From Prauserella_A oleivorans (GTDB lineage Bacteria; Actinomycetota; Actinomycetes; Mycobacteriales; Pseudonocardiaceae), in contig NZ_JBHUNT010000001.1 in assembly GCF_042685745.1 (NCBI RefSeq), positions 4,030,001-4,094,000 of the forward strand: a stretch of 64,000 nt of DNA, in the 5' to 3' direction. The translations under genes and the position numbers were made by a program. Below are positions 24,797 through 33,882 of this stretch, piece by piece. The notes beneath the pieces were generated by a model, which did no database searches, was not told where the DNA came from, and was given only the letters and a program-made list of their open reading frames with translations. Position 1 is the first letter of the stretch; each line of letters starts with the position of its first letter.

Positions 24797-26086
24797 ATGG
24801 TACGGGACACAAGTACGGCGACGCTGGCCGTCCGCGGGATCGTGGTGGCGGTGGCCGTCCTGCTGGGCGCGGGTGCGCTGGTGGCCGTCGGCACCGGGGC
24901 CTCGTTCACCGCGGCACCGACGATCACCGCGGTGCTGCCGGCCTCAGCCGGGCCGATCCGGGCGAACTCCCCGGTGCAGTACCACGGCGTCACCGTCGGC
25001 AGGCTGGCGGCCGTCGACGGTGATCTCGACGGCGCCACCCTCACCCTGAGGATGGACGCCGAGCTCATCGGTCAGGTGCCCGCCAACGTCGAGGTCCGGC
25101 TGCTGCCGCGCAGCCTGTTCGGCGACCAGTACATCGACCTCGCCGTGCCCGCCGGCGACCGGCCGCGCGGGGGCCTGTCCGGCGGGGTGACGCTCGCCGC
25201 CGATACATCGGGCCGCACGGTGCAGCTCTACGACACCTACGCCCGGTTCTACGACGTCATCACACAGCTCCGGCCCGCCGACCTGCAGGTGGCGCTCACG
25301 GCTCTGTCCGACACACTTCGCGGTCGCGGCGCCGAGCTCGGCACGATGATCGACTACGCCGCCGCGCTCATGGACGAGGCCCCGCCGCTGCTCGACTCGC
25401 TCGGCGAGGACATCACCACGGTGGCCCGGCTCAGCCGCGAGGTCTCGGGCGCGGCGCCGGACCTGCTGCGGTCGCTCGACAACGCAGTCGCGCTGTCCCG
25501 CACCGTGGTGTCCGAACGCGACTCACTACGCGAGGTGCTCGCCGCCGGTATCGAGGGGACGGCGTCGGCGGAGCGGCTCCTGGTGGACCACGGCGAGCGC
25601 GTCGTCCAGCTCACGGAGGCCGCGCGTCCGGTCAGCGAGGTGCTGTCCCGGTACCCGCACATCGCCGGCGAGGCGCTCGACGCCGCCGGATTCTTCCTCG
25701 ACGGCGGCAAGCGTGTCTTCTCGTCGGGACTGTTCAAGATCGAGGCGGGCCTGACGTTCGACCAGCCGTACCCCTACACCGCCGAGGACTGCCCACGCTA
25801 CCCCGGCCTGAACGGCCAGAACTGTGGCCAGGCGCCGTCGTCCCGCTACGAACGGCAGTTCCCACAGCCGCTGCCCCGGCAGGCACGGCAGCAGGAACCA
25901 CCGCACCCGGAGCCGCCGCCCACGGGTGGCGTGACCGGCCCCGTGGGCAGCAGCCAGGAGAAGGAGGCGATGCGGCGGCTCGGCCCGCTCGTGCCGGGCC
26001 TGCCGGGCGGCACCGCCGACGAGCCCGACCTCCTCGCCCTGCTGCTCGGGCCGCTGGTGCGCGGCGAGCGGGTGGTGGTCCCGTGA
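24797..26086 (+). CDS. mceA: Mce family protein, MceA position
   Basis: A 429-residue Mce protein: an N-terminal membrane anchor (GIVVAVAVLLGAGALVAVG), an MlaD/MCE beta-barrel domain at about 40-120 (ANSPVQYHGVTVGRLAAV, VEVRLLPRSLFGDQYIDL), then the long helical region that builds the hydrophobic tunnel across the periplasm. The tail from about residue 350 is proline-rich (ending a Pro/Gln/Arg stretch) and poorly conserved. MceA-F assemble as a heterohexamer. The stop overlaps mceB as GTGA. Confidence 0.94.
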   Translation: MVRDTSTATLAVRGIVVAVAVLLGAGALVAVGTGASFTAAPTITAVLPASAGPIRANSPVQYHGVTVGRLAAVDGDLDGATLTLRMDAELIGQVPANVEVRLLPRSLFGDQYIDLAVPAGDRPRGGLSGGVTLAADTSGRTVQLYDTYARFYDVITQLRPADLQVALTALSDTLRGRGAELGTMIDYAAALMDEAPPLLDSLGEDITTVARLSREVSGAAPDLLRSLDNAVALSRTVVSERDSLREVLAAGIEGTASAERLLVDHGERVVQLTEAARPVSEVLSRYPHIAGEALDAAGFFLDGGKRVFSSGLFKIEAGLTFDQPYPYTAEDCPRYPGLNGQNCGQAPSSRYERQFPQPLPRQARQQEPPHPEPPPTGGVTGPVGSSQEKEAMRRLGPLVPGLPGGTADEPDLLALLLGPLVRGERVVVP

Positions 26087-27090
26087 GGGTCGCCCGGATC
26101 GTCGCCAAGCTGACCGCGTTCGTCACCGGCTGCGTGCTCTCGGCCGTCCTCGTCGTGAACACGCTCACCGACCCGCTGACCGGTGACACCGCGACCTACC
26201 ACGCGGTGTTCACCGATGCCCACGGCCTCTACCCCGGCTCCGACGTGACGGTCGCCGGTGTCCGGGTCGGCACCGTGCGGGAACTGGAACTCCGCGACGG
26301 CCACGCGCACGTCACCTTCGACGTACGCACCGATCAGCGCATCCCCGTCGACACCCGCGCCATCATCCGGTACGCCGATCTGCTCGGCTCGCGCTACCTC
26401 GCGCTCACCGAGGGCTCGAACACGCGGTCCGCCGAGCTCGAGCCGGGCGCGACCATACCCGTCGACCGCACCCGGCCAGCGCTCGACCTCACCGCCCTGT
26501 TCAACGGCTTCAAACCGCTCTTCGCCGCCATCGACCCCGCCCAGGTGAACGAGCTCGCCGGCAACCTCGTGGCCGTGTTCCAAGGCGAGCGCGGCACGCT
26601 GGACGCGCTCCTCGCCAAGGTCATCTCCCTGACCTCCACAATGGACAGCCGCGAGCAGGTCCTCGGCCAGGTGCTGGACAACCTCACCGCCGCGATGGGC
26701 ACGATGACCCACCACGACGAGGACCTCCGCGCGCTCGTGAGCAGTCTCGCGCAGCTCACCTCGTACGCGGCCGGTCACCGCGGCGAGATCGCCACCGCGC
26801 TCGACAGCGGCGCCGAACTCGCCGGATCACTGACCGAGCTGCTCGGCGACATCGAGCCGCACCTCACCGAGGACATCCGGTCCCTGCGGTCGCTCAGCGG
26901 CACGCTGGTGGCCAACACCGACGCGTTCGACGCGCTCGTCAAGGGCGCGCCCGCGTTCCTCGACACGCTCGGCCGAGCCACCGACTACGGGTCCTGGGTC
27001 AACGTCTACGTCTGCAACCTGCGCGTGAACGTGGTCGGCGGCGAGCCGGTGAACCTCAGTCCCGGCCCACACTCGGAGGTGTGCCGATGA
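26083..27090 (+). CDS. mceB: Mce family protein, MceB position
   Basis: A 335-residue Mce protein with an N-terminal transmembrane segment (TAFVTGCVLSAVLVVNTLTD) and an MCE domain (DAHGLYPGSDVTVAGVRVG, YADLLGSRYLALTEG). The helical tunnel segment ends in the conserved WVNVYVCNLRVNVVGG pattern typical of MceB. The start is the GTG at 26083 overlapping the mceA stop; the stop overlaps mceC as ATGA. Confidence 0.94.
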   Translation: MRVARIVAKLTAFVTGCVLSAVLVVNTLTDPLTGDTATYHAVFTDAHGLYPGSDVTVAGVRVGTVRELELRDGHAHVTFDVRTDQRIPVDTRAIIRYADLLGSRYLALTEGSNTRSAELEPGATIPVDRTRPALDLTALFNGFKPLFAAIDPAQVNELAGNLVAVFQGERGTLDALLAKVISLTSTMDSREQVLGQVLDNLTAAMGTMTHHDEDLRALVSSLAQLTSYAAGHRGEIATALDSGAELAGSLTELLGDIEPHLTEDIRSLRSLSGTLVANTDAFDALVKGAPAFLDTLGRATDYGSWVNVYVCNLRVNVVGGEPVNLSPGPHSEVCR

Positions 27091-28082
27091 GGATGCCCGG
27101 CATCCAGGGCAGGCGCGGGCCCGCGTTCGGCGGGGCCGTCGGAGCCCTCGCGCTGGCGGTGCTCGTCGCGGCGGCCGTGGCGGTACCGCAGCTGCGATTC
27201 CAGGCCTCGACCACGGAGTACACGGCGGAGTTCGCCAACGCCGCCGGGCTCTCCTCCGGCGACCAGGTGCACGTCGCGGGCGTGCCCGCGGGCCGGGTCA
27301 CGGATGTGGAGCTGGCAGGCGACCGCGTGCGGGTGGAGTTCCGGCTCGACAACGCCCAGCCGCTCGGCGACACCACTACAGCGGCCGTGAAGCTCGCCAC
27401 CGTGCTCGGCACGCGGTACCTCGCCGTCCAGCCGGGCGGATCGGGCGAGCTGCCCAGCGGCACGATCCCGATGCACCGCACCTCCGTGCCCTACAGCCTC
27501 GGCGACATCGCGGACACCGCGAAACAGACCGCCGAGCAGCTCGACGTCACGGCGCTGCGGGGCATGATCTCCGCGCTGCAGGAAGCCGCACCCGACGGCC
27601 GGCTGCTCGGCGACGCCCTCGCCGGGGTCGGCCGTGCCACGAGCATCGTCGGTGAGCGCAACGACCAGTTCCGAAGCCTGCTGCAGGGCGTGCGGACGCT
27701 GACGACGTCACTGCTGGACCAGCGGGAGACCCTGGTGACCTTGCTCGGGGACGCCGGACTCGTCGCCGAGACGGTGAACGCCCGGCGCGGCACCATCCGG
27801 CAGCTCATCACCGACCTCGACGCGCTCACCAGCGCACTCGACCGCGTGCTCCGGGAGAACGAGCCGCAGTTCGGCCCCTTGCTGAGCGACCTGCACAGCA
27901 TCACCGACACGCTCGAGCGCAACGACGCCCAGCTCGCCGAGGTACTGACCAAGCTCGGGCCGGGCAGTCGTTACCTCGCGAACGCGACCGGCAACGGACC
28001 GTGGGGCGACGTGTCCGGGCCCGCCGGGCCGTTGCCCGACAACCTGTTGTGCCTCGCCGCGTTGCTGGAGGGGTGCCGATGA
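27087..28082 (+). CDS. mceC: Mce family protein, MceC position
   Basis: A 331-residue Mce protein. The membrane anchor is GAVGALALAVLVAAAVAVPQ, the MCE domain shows NAAGLSSGDQVHVAGVPAGRV and VLGTRYLAVQPGG, and a helical region with many Asp/Leu heptads follows. The end, DNLLCLAALLEGC, places a cysteine near the C-terminus. The ATG at 27087 has GGAGG 7 nt upstream and overlaps the mceB stop; a GTG at 27081 in frame is less likely. Confidence 0.94.
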   Translation: MRMPGIQGRRGPAFGGAVGALALAVLVAAAVAVPQLRFQASTTEYTAEFANAAGLSSGDQVHVAGVPAGRVTDVELAGDRVRVEFRLDNAQPLGDTTTAAVKLATVLGTRYLAVQPGGSGELPSGTIPMHRTSVPYSLGDIADTAKQTAEQLDVTALRGMISALQEAAPDGRLLGDALAGVGRATSIVGERNDQFRSLLQGVRTLTTSLLDQRETLVTLLGDAGLVAETVNARRGTIRQLITDLDALTSALDRVLRENEPQFGPLLSDLHSITDTLERNDAQLAEVLTKLGPGSRYLANATGNGPWGDVSGPAGPLPDNLLCLAALLEGCR

Positions 28083-29176
28083 CCCGCACGCTCAGTAGAA
28101 CGGTCACAGTGCTACTGGTCGTGGCGCTCGCCGCGGCCACGGCGTGGTACGTGTTGCTGCGCCCCGACCCGCGGCTGCGCATCGCGGCGGACTTCCCGGC
28201 GGCGGACGGCATCTTCGCCGGGAGTCGCGTCGCCCTGCTCGGGGTACCGGTCGGCCACGTCGAAGAGGTGCGGCCGCAGGGCTCCACGGTCCGCGTGACG
28301 ATGAGCCTGCCGGGCGAGTCCCGCGTGCCCCGCGACGCCCACGCCTACATCATGAGCCCGGCCGTGGTGAGCGACCGGTTCGTGGAGCTCTCCCCCGCCC
28401 ACACCAGCGGTCCTTCGCTCGAGGATGGCGCCGTCATCCCGGTCGAGCGCACGCACGCCCCGGTGAAGTGGGACGAGCTGACGACGTCGCTCGACGAGCT
28501 GCTCACCGCGCTCGGCCCGCAGGGCGCGGATGCCGGCGGCGGCATCGGTGGACTGCTGAGCACGGCCGCGGACTCCCTCGGCGGCAACGGCCCCGCGTTC
28601 CGGGAAGCGCTGAGCGACCTCACCCAGGCCACCGATGTGGTCGCGAGTGCCAGCGGCGACATCGGCGCGGTACTCGACAATGTGGACCGTCTGCTCGAGC
28701 TGCTGGCCGACCACCGCTCCACTCTGGACATCCTGACCACCACCGTGTCGCAGGTGTCGGCCGACATCACCGAGCAGCAGACCGCGATCACGCAGTCGAT
28801 CGACCAGCTCTCGCACGCGCTCGGCACGTTCAGCAGGTTGCTCACCGACCACGGCGACGAGCTCACGGGGGATGTGTCCCAGCTGACCGATCTCACCACC
28901 ACCGTCGTCGCCCGCCAGCGCGAGCTTGCCGAGACACTCGACACCCTGCCGCTCGCCCTGGACAATTTCGGCCGCGCGGTCACCCACGACGACCGGCTGC
29001 GCATCCGGCTCAATCTCTCCACCAACCTGAGCCAGTTCGGCACCACCCGGCAGCTGTGCGAACAGCTGCCCATCCCGCTGTGCGCCGGCGCCGGCCTGGT
29101 CAACCCGATCGACTTCCCGCCGCGCATCCCCGACGTGCTCGGGCTCGGCACGCTCCTGGGCGGAGGTGGCCGATGA
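28079..29176 (+). CDS. mceD: Mce family protein, MceD position
   Basis: A 365-residue Mce protein with an N-terminal anchor (TVTVLLVVALAAATAWYVLL), an MCE domain (PAADGIFAGSRVALLGVPVG, VVSDRFVELSPAHT) and a long helical region. The C-terminus holds two cysteines (RQLCEQLPIPLCAGAG), probably disulphide-bonded outside the membrane. ATGA overlap with mceC upstream and with mceE downstream. Confidence 0.94.
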   Translation: MTRTLSRTVTVLLVVALAAATAWYVLLRPDPRLRIAADFPAADGIFAGSRVALLGVPVGHVEEVRPQGSTVRVTMSLPGESRVPRDAHAYIMSPAVVSDRFVELSPAHTSGPSLEDGAVIPVERTHAPVKWDELTTSLDELLTALGPQGADAGGGIGGLLSTAADSLGGNGPAFREALSDLTQATDVVASASGDIGAVLDNVDRLLELLADHRSTLDILTTTVSQVSADITEQQTAITQSIDQLSHALGTFSRLLTDHGDELTGDVSQLTDLTTTVVARQRELAETLDTLPLALDNFGRAVTHDDRLRIRLNLSTNLSQFGTTRQLCEQLPIPLCAGAGLVNPIDFPPRIPDVLGLGTLLGGGGR

Positions 29177-30222
29177 GGCGCACGCTGCTGGCCGCCGTCG
29201 CCGCGGTCACCACACTGACGGCCGGCTGCGGGCTGAGCCTGCAGAACACGGCGAGCCTCGGCGACACCGGGCCGACGTACCGGGTGACCGCCGTGTTCTC
29301 CGACGTGGCGAACCTGCCGCTGGGCGGCACCGTCCAGGTCGGACAGGCGGTCGTCGGCCGCGTCGCGGGCATCCGCACCGAGGACTTCCTCGCCTACGTC
29401 GACCTCGACATCACCTCCGATGTGGACCTTCCCGCGAACACCGCGGCCCGGCTGGAACTCACGTCGGCCCTCGGGGACGAGTACGTCGTCCTCGAACCGC
29501 CGCCGGGCGCGCGGGGCGGTGCGACACTCGCGGACGCGGCGACGATCCCGCTGGAACGCACGTCGCGCGGTCCCGACGTCGAACACACGCTCGCCGCGCT
29601 CGGCACCCTGCTCACGGGCTCGGGCATCGACCAGGTCCGCACGATCGTCTCCGAGGTCAACACCGCCCTCGGCGGCCGCACCGGCGAGGTGAAGCGACTG
29701 GTGCACGACCTGGACTCAGTGCTGGGCTCGCTGGACCGGCGCAGCGGGGAGATCGTCGGCGTCATCGACTCGATGCACGCGCTCTCGCGGCGCCTCGCCG
29801 AGGGCACGCCGGCCCTCGAGGCCGCCCTCACCGACATCCGGCCGGCACTTCAGGTGCTCCTGGACGAACGCGAGCGGTTCACCACACTGCTCGGCAACGT
29901 CGGCTCGCTCGGCACCGCCGCGCAGGGCCTGCTCGACAAGACCGGGACGGCGCTCACCGAGCAGCTCGACCAGCTCAGGCCGGTGCTGCGCGATCTCGAG
30001 TCGCTCGACGGCAAGCTCGGTCCGACCCTGACGGCGCTCAAGGATTTCGCCGACCTGGTGCAGCGGGCCACGCCGGGCGACTACCTCAACCTCGACGGCA
30101 CCATCGACGTGCCGCTCACCGTGGCCGAACTGCTCGACCCGGATCTGGGGGCGGCGGCACCGGCCACCGCCCGGCCGGAACCCGGCGGCCTCGGCGATCT
30201 GCTCGGGGGTGGCGCCCGATGA
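29173..30222 (+). CDS. mceE: Mce family lipoprotein, MceE position
   Basis: A 349-residue Mce protein that is the lipoprotein member of the set. The signal peptide MRRTLLAAVAAVTTLTAGCG ends in a lipobox LTAGC with the acylated cysteine at residue 19. The MCE domain follows (FSDVANLPLGGTVQVGQAVV, TSALGDEYVVLEPP), then coiled helices. Lipid-anchored MceE is standard for mycobacterial-type Mce complexes. It overlaps mceD and mceF by ATGA. Confidence 0.95.
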   Translation: MRRTLLAAVAAVTTLTAGCGLSLQNTASLGDTGPTYRVTAVFSDVANLPLGGTVQVGQAVVGRVAGIRTEDFLAYVDLDITSDVDLPANTAARLELTSALGDEYVVLEPPPGARGGATLADAATIPLERTSRGPDVEHTLAALGTLLTGSGIDQVRTIVSEVNTALGGRTGEVKRLVHDLDSVLGSLDRRSGEIVGVIDSMHALSRRLAEGTPALEAALTDIRPALQVLLDERERFTTLLGNVGSLGTAAQGLLDKTGTALTEQLDQLRPVLRDLESLDGKLGPTLTALKDFADLVQRATPGDYLNLDGTIDVPLTVAELLDPDLGAAAPATARPEPGGLGDLLGGGAR

Positions 30223-31412
30223 CCCGGCTCGCCCTCGTCCAGCTCGTCGTGTTCGCGGTGGTCGCCCTCGCCTGCGGCTACCACGTGGCGACCAGCGTCC
30301 TCGGTCCGCAGGCGTTCCAGGAGCCGATACAGGTCACCGTGCGAATGCCCGACACGGGCGGGTTGTCCGTCGGCTCCCAGGTCACCTACCGCGGCGTGGA
30401 TGTCGGCGAGGTGTCGGACGTGCGGATCGCCGGCGACGGGGTGGAGATCGCCGTGTCGCTGGACGCCGACAGCCGGATCCCGGCGGACGCCACCGCCGTG
30501 GTCACCATGGAGAGCCCCATCGCGATCCTGCGCCTGGACTTCCGGCCACGCGCGGATTCCGCGCCGTATCTGGCGGACGGCGACGTTGTCACCTCCGGGC
30601 AGACCCGCAGGCCGCTGCCGCTGGATACCTTGCTGGAGGACTTCCTCCGGCTCGCCGACAGCCTGCCCACCGAGGACCTGGCGGTCGTGGGCGACGCACT
30701 CGCCACCGGCCTGCGCAACGCCTCCCCCGAGCTGACCCGGATCCTCGGCAACACGCGGGTGCTGCTCGACCTGGCCCGCGACCGTACTCCGCAGATCGAA
30801 CGCATCCTCGACAACGCCAGGCTCCTGGCCGGACCGGACGGCGTCCGCATCGGCGAGCTGGCCTCCGCGATGCGCCGGCTCTCCGGGTCGCTCCGCGACA
30901 CCGAACCAGCGCTCACAACCCTGCTGCACGAGGTGCCGGGGCCCGTGCGCCAGGTGGCGGAACTCGTGCGCGCCAACGAGCCCGCACTGGCCACGCTGCT
31001 CGGCAATCTCGTCACCACGGGTCAGCTCGTGAGTGTCCGTGCACCCGCGCTCGAGCAACTGTTCCTCTCCCTGCCGCACAGCCTGACCAAGCTCGGGCGC
31101 ATCGTCGAGGGTGACACCGCGAACTTCTATCTCGTCGGCACCCTGGGGCCCGTCTGCTACAACGACACACCCCGCCGCACGCCCCAGCAGACGGAGCCCC
31201 GCGACCCACAGCTCACCTGGCACTGCACGCCGGGCGAAGACCTCTCGCAGCGCGGCGCGATGAACGCGCCACGGCCCGCGCCCGCGACGGGTACCACCTA
31301 CGACGCCACCACCGGTGCGGCCGCGCCGTTCCAGCTCGGCTCCACCGGAGGCCAGGCCACCGTGCTCGGTCCTCGATCCTGGTCCTCGATGCTGTTGCAA
31401 GGAGCTCAATGA
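30219..31412 (+). CDS. mceF: Mce family protein, MceF position
   Basis: A 397-residue Mce protein. It starts with a membrane anchor (LVQLVVFAVVALACGYHVAT), has an MCE domain (PDTGGLSVGSQVTYRGVDVG, MESPIAILRLDFRP), the helical tunnel region, and a C-terminal extension with two cysteines (GPVCYND, TWHCTPG) and a low-complexity Thr/Ala tail. It closes the A-F set; the stop overlaps the next gene as ATGA. Confidence 0.94.
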   Translation: MTRLALVQLVVFAVVALACGYHVATSVLGPQAFQEPIQVTVRMPDTGGLSVGSQVTYRGVDVGEVSDVRIAGDGVEIAVSLDADSRIPADATAVVTMESPIAILRLDFRPRADSAPYLADGDVVTSGQTRRPLPLDTLLEDFLRLADSLPTEDLAVVGDALATGLRNASPELTRILGNTRVLLDLARDRTPQIERILDNARLLAGPDGVRIGELASAMRRLSGSLRDTEPALTTLLHEVPGPVRQVAELVRANEPALATLLGNLVTTGQLVSVRAPALEQLFLSLPHSLTKLGRIVEGDTANFYLVGTLGPVCYNDTPRRTPQQTEPRDPQLTWHCTPGEDLSQRGAMNAPRPAPATGTTYDATTGAAAPFQLGSTGGQATVLGPRSWSSMLLQGAQ

Positions 31413-32026
31413 TGCGCGTGACCCTGTCCGACCGCAGGCCGTCCCCGACCCCGCGATCCACAGTGGAGGACGACGATCACACCGAGGCCAGCACGGCCAC
31501 CGGGGACAGCCCCGCCGAGCCGGCCGACGACGGTCCACAGCGGACCCGGGTCTCGATGCGACCCCGGATCGTGCTGGCCGTCCTGCTCGCAGTGGCGTTC
31601 GCGGGCGGGCTGGCCTTCGCCGGCGTGCAGTTCTTCAACCAGCGCGCCGAGGAGACGGCCCGGGTGGAGGCGCTCGCCGCCGCGAAGCGCTACGCGACGG
31701 ACCTGTCCTCGTACGACTACCGCAACCTCGACGGCAACTTCCGCGCCGTCGAACAGAACGCCACGGGCGAGTTCGGCGAGCAGTACCGGCAGGTGAGCCG
31801 GAACCTGACCGAGCTGATCAAGCAGCACCAGGCCGTGTCGAAGGGCGCGGTGCTGTCGGCAGGCCTCGTCGAGTCCGGCACGGATCGGGCCGTCGTCGCA
31901 CTCTTCGTGGACCAGACCATCACCAACACCAACAGCCCGCAGCCACGCATCGACCGCAACCGGATGCAGATGACTCTGGTCCGGCAGGACGACCGCTGGC
32001 TCGTCGACAATGTCACGCTGCTGTGA
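31409..32026 (+). CDS. Mce-associated membrane protein
   Basis: A 205-residue single-pass membrane protein. An acidic, disordered N-terminus of about 48 residues is followed by one transmembrane helix (RIVLAVLLAVAFAGGLAFAG) and an extracytoplasmic domain of the Mas/SnoaL-like fold (AAAKRYATDLSSYDYRNLDG, ending QDDRWLVDNVTLL). Mce-associated proteins stabilise Mce complexes in mycobacteria. AAGGAG at 31399-31404 serves either the ATG at 31409 or that at 31412. Only one such gene is present here, where mycobacteria usually have two or more. Confidence 0.9.
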   Translation: MMRVTLSDRRPSPTPRSTVEDDDHTEASTATGDSPAEPADDGPQRTRVSMRPRIVLAVLLAVAFAGGLAFAGVQFFNQRAEETARVEALAAAKRYATDLSSYDYRNLDGNFRAVEQNATGEFGEQYRQVSRNLTELIKQHQAVSKGAVLSAGLVESGTDRAVVALFVDQTITNTNSPQPRIDRNRMQMTLVRQDDRWLVDNVTLL

Positions 32027-32040
32027 GAGGAGCGACAACC

Positions 32041-33882
32041 GTGGTCACCGAAGCCGACGTGCGGACCAGGCTGGGGTCCTGGACGGTCCCCGCCCTGATC
32101 CGCCGCAACGCCGCCGAGCACGCCCACATACCGGCGCTGTCCAGTACCACCGAGACGCTGACCTGGGCCACGCTGCGCGAGCACATAGCGGCCGCCGCGC
32201 ACGGCCTGCGGGCAGCGGGCCTGCACCAGGGCGACCGCATGCTCATCGACGTCTCCAGCCGCCCCGAACACTGGGTGGCCGACTTCGCCGCCATGCACCT
32301 CGGCGCGCTGCCGTGCACCACCTACGCGACGCTGAGCATCGACCAGATCCGCCACGTCGCCACCCACAGCGCCGCGACCATCGTGGTGCTCGAGGGGTCG
32401 GCGCAACTGCGCCGGTGGGGGCCGGTGCTCGACGAGCTGCGCTCGCTGCGCGCGGTCGTCGTCCTCGACAGCGCGGCCGTCCCGGCGGGCGACTCGCGGT
32501 TCATCGGCTACGACGACCTGCTGCGCGGCGGCACGGAACTGCACCGGCGGGACCCGTCCGAGCTGGAACGGTGGACCGACGCGGTGCGGCAGGACGATCC
32601 CGTCGGGATGATCTACACCTCAGGCACCACGGGCGATCCGAAGGGCGTCGTGCTCAGCCACGCCAACGTGCTGTACCAGGCGGCGGCGCAGGAACTCATC
32701 CAGCCGGTGGAGCCGAACCCGCGGATGGTCGCCTACCTGCCGCTGGCGCACGTCGCCGAGCGCGTGCTCGGCATGTACCTCATGGTGTTCGCCGCCGCGC
32801 ACGTCACCGTGTGCCCGGACCAGAGCGGGCTGCTATCCACGCTGAAAGCCGTGCGGCCGCACGGGTTCTTCGGTGTGCCGCGCGTGTGGGAGAAGATCGC
32901 CGCCGGTGTCCAGGGCATCCTGGGCAGCCTCCCGGAGGAGCACCGGGCGGGCATCGACAAGGCGCGGGAGATCGCCTCCGCGGTCTACCGCCTCGCGGCC
33001 GACGGCAGCGAGCCGGACGCCGAGCTCGCGGCCGCGTTCGAGCGGGCCGACGCCGCGGTGCTGCGTCCGTTGCGGGAGCAGCTCGGCCTCGACCACGCCA
33101 CGCGCCTCGGCAGCGGGGCCGCACCCATCCCGGCGTCGGTGCTGGAGTTCTTCGGCAGCCTCGGGATGACGATCATGGAGGTCTGGGGGCTGTCCGAGAC
33201 CACCGGCGCGGCCACGTCGACGTTGCCGAACCGCTACCGCGCAGGCACCGTCGGCATGCCGATGCCGGGCATGGAGGCCCGTCTCGCCGCGGACGGTGAG
33301 ATCGAGGTGCGCGGCCCGCTCGTGTTCCTCGGCTACCTGCGCCAGGACGGCGCGATCGAGCCCGCGGTCGACGCCGACGGCTGGCTCGCGACCGGCGACA
33401 TCGGCACGATCGACGCCGACGGCTTCCTCTCGATCACCGACCGCAAGAAGGAACTCGTCATCACCTCCAGCGGCAAGAACATCGCGCCGAGCAAGGCCGA
33501 GGGGCTGCTGCGGGCGCACCCGCTGGTGGGCTACGCCGCGATCATCGGAGACGGGCGGCCGTACGTGACGGCTCTGCTGACGCTGGACGAGGAAGCCGCC
33601 CCCGCGTGGGCGAAGACGCACGGCGTCGAGACCACGGACCTCACCAAGCTGGCACGCGACCCTGGAGTGCTGGCCGAGCTCGACGCGGCGGTCGAGCAGG
33701 CCAACCGGCAACTCTCCCGGCCGGAACAGATCAAGACGTACCGCGTGCTGGGCACGCCGTGGACACCGGAGAGCGGCGAGCTGACGCCGACCATGAAGCT
33801 CAAACGCCGGGTGATCGCCGACGTGTACTCGGCCGACATCGAGGCGATGTACGCCACCGATCGAAAGGCAGTCGCACAGTGA
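32041..33882 (+). CDS. Long-chain fatty acyl-CoA synthetase (FadD15-like)
   Basis: A 613-residue AMP-forming acyl-CoA synthetase. The P-loop is YTSGTTGDPKGVVLSHAN (near residue 188), the A5 motif is EVWGLSETTGA, and the A8 motif is LATGDIGTIDADGFLSITDRKKELVITSSGKN. MKLKRR near the end holds the catalytic Lys. It belongs to the long-chain group resembling FadD15 and would activate fatty acids delivered by the Mce importer. Start GTG at 32041 with AGAGGAG upstream; the stop overlaps the dehydrogenase gene as GTGA. Confidence 0.93.
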   Translation: MVTEADVRTRLGSWTVPALIRRNAAEHAHIPALSSTTETLTWATLREHIAAAAHGLRAAGLHQGDRMLIDVSSRPEHWVADFAAMHLGALPCTTYATLSIDQIRHVATHSAATIVVLEGSAQLRRWGPVLDELRSLRAVVVLDSAAVPAGDSRFIGYDDLLRGGTELHRRDPSELERWTDAVRQDDPVGMIYTSGTTGDPKGVVLSHANVLYQAAAQELIQPVEPNPRMVAYLPLAHVAERVLGMYLMVFAAAHVTVCPDQSGLLSTLKAVRPHGFFGVPRVWEKIAAGVQGILGSLPEEHRAGIDKAREIASAVYRLAADGSEPDAELAAAFERADAAVLRPLREQLGLDHATRLGSGAAPIPASVLEFFGSLGMTIMEVWGLSETTGAATSTLPNRYRAGTVGMPMPGMEARLAADGEIEVRGPLVFLGYLRQDGAIEPAVDADGWLATGDIGTIDADGFLSITDRKKELVITSSGKNIAPSKAEGLLRAHPLVGYAAIIGDGRPYVTALLTLDEEAAPAWAKTHGVETTDLTKLARDPGVLAELDAAVEQANRQLSRPEQIKTYRVLGTPWTPESGELTPTMKLKRRVIADVYSADIEAMYATDRKAVAQ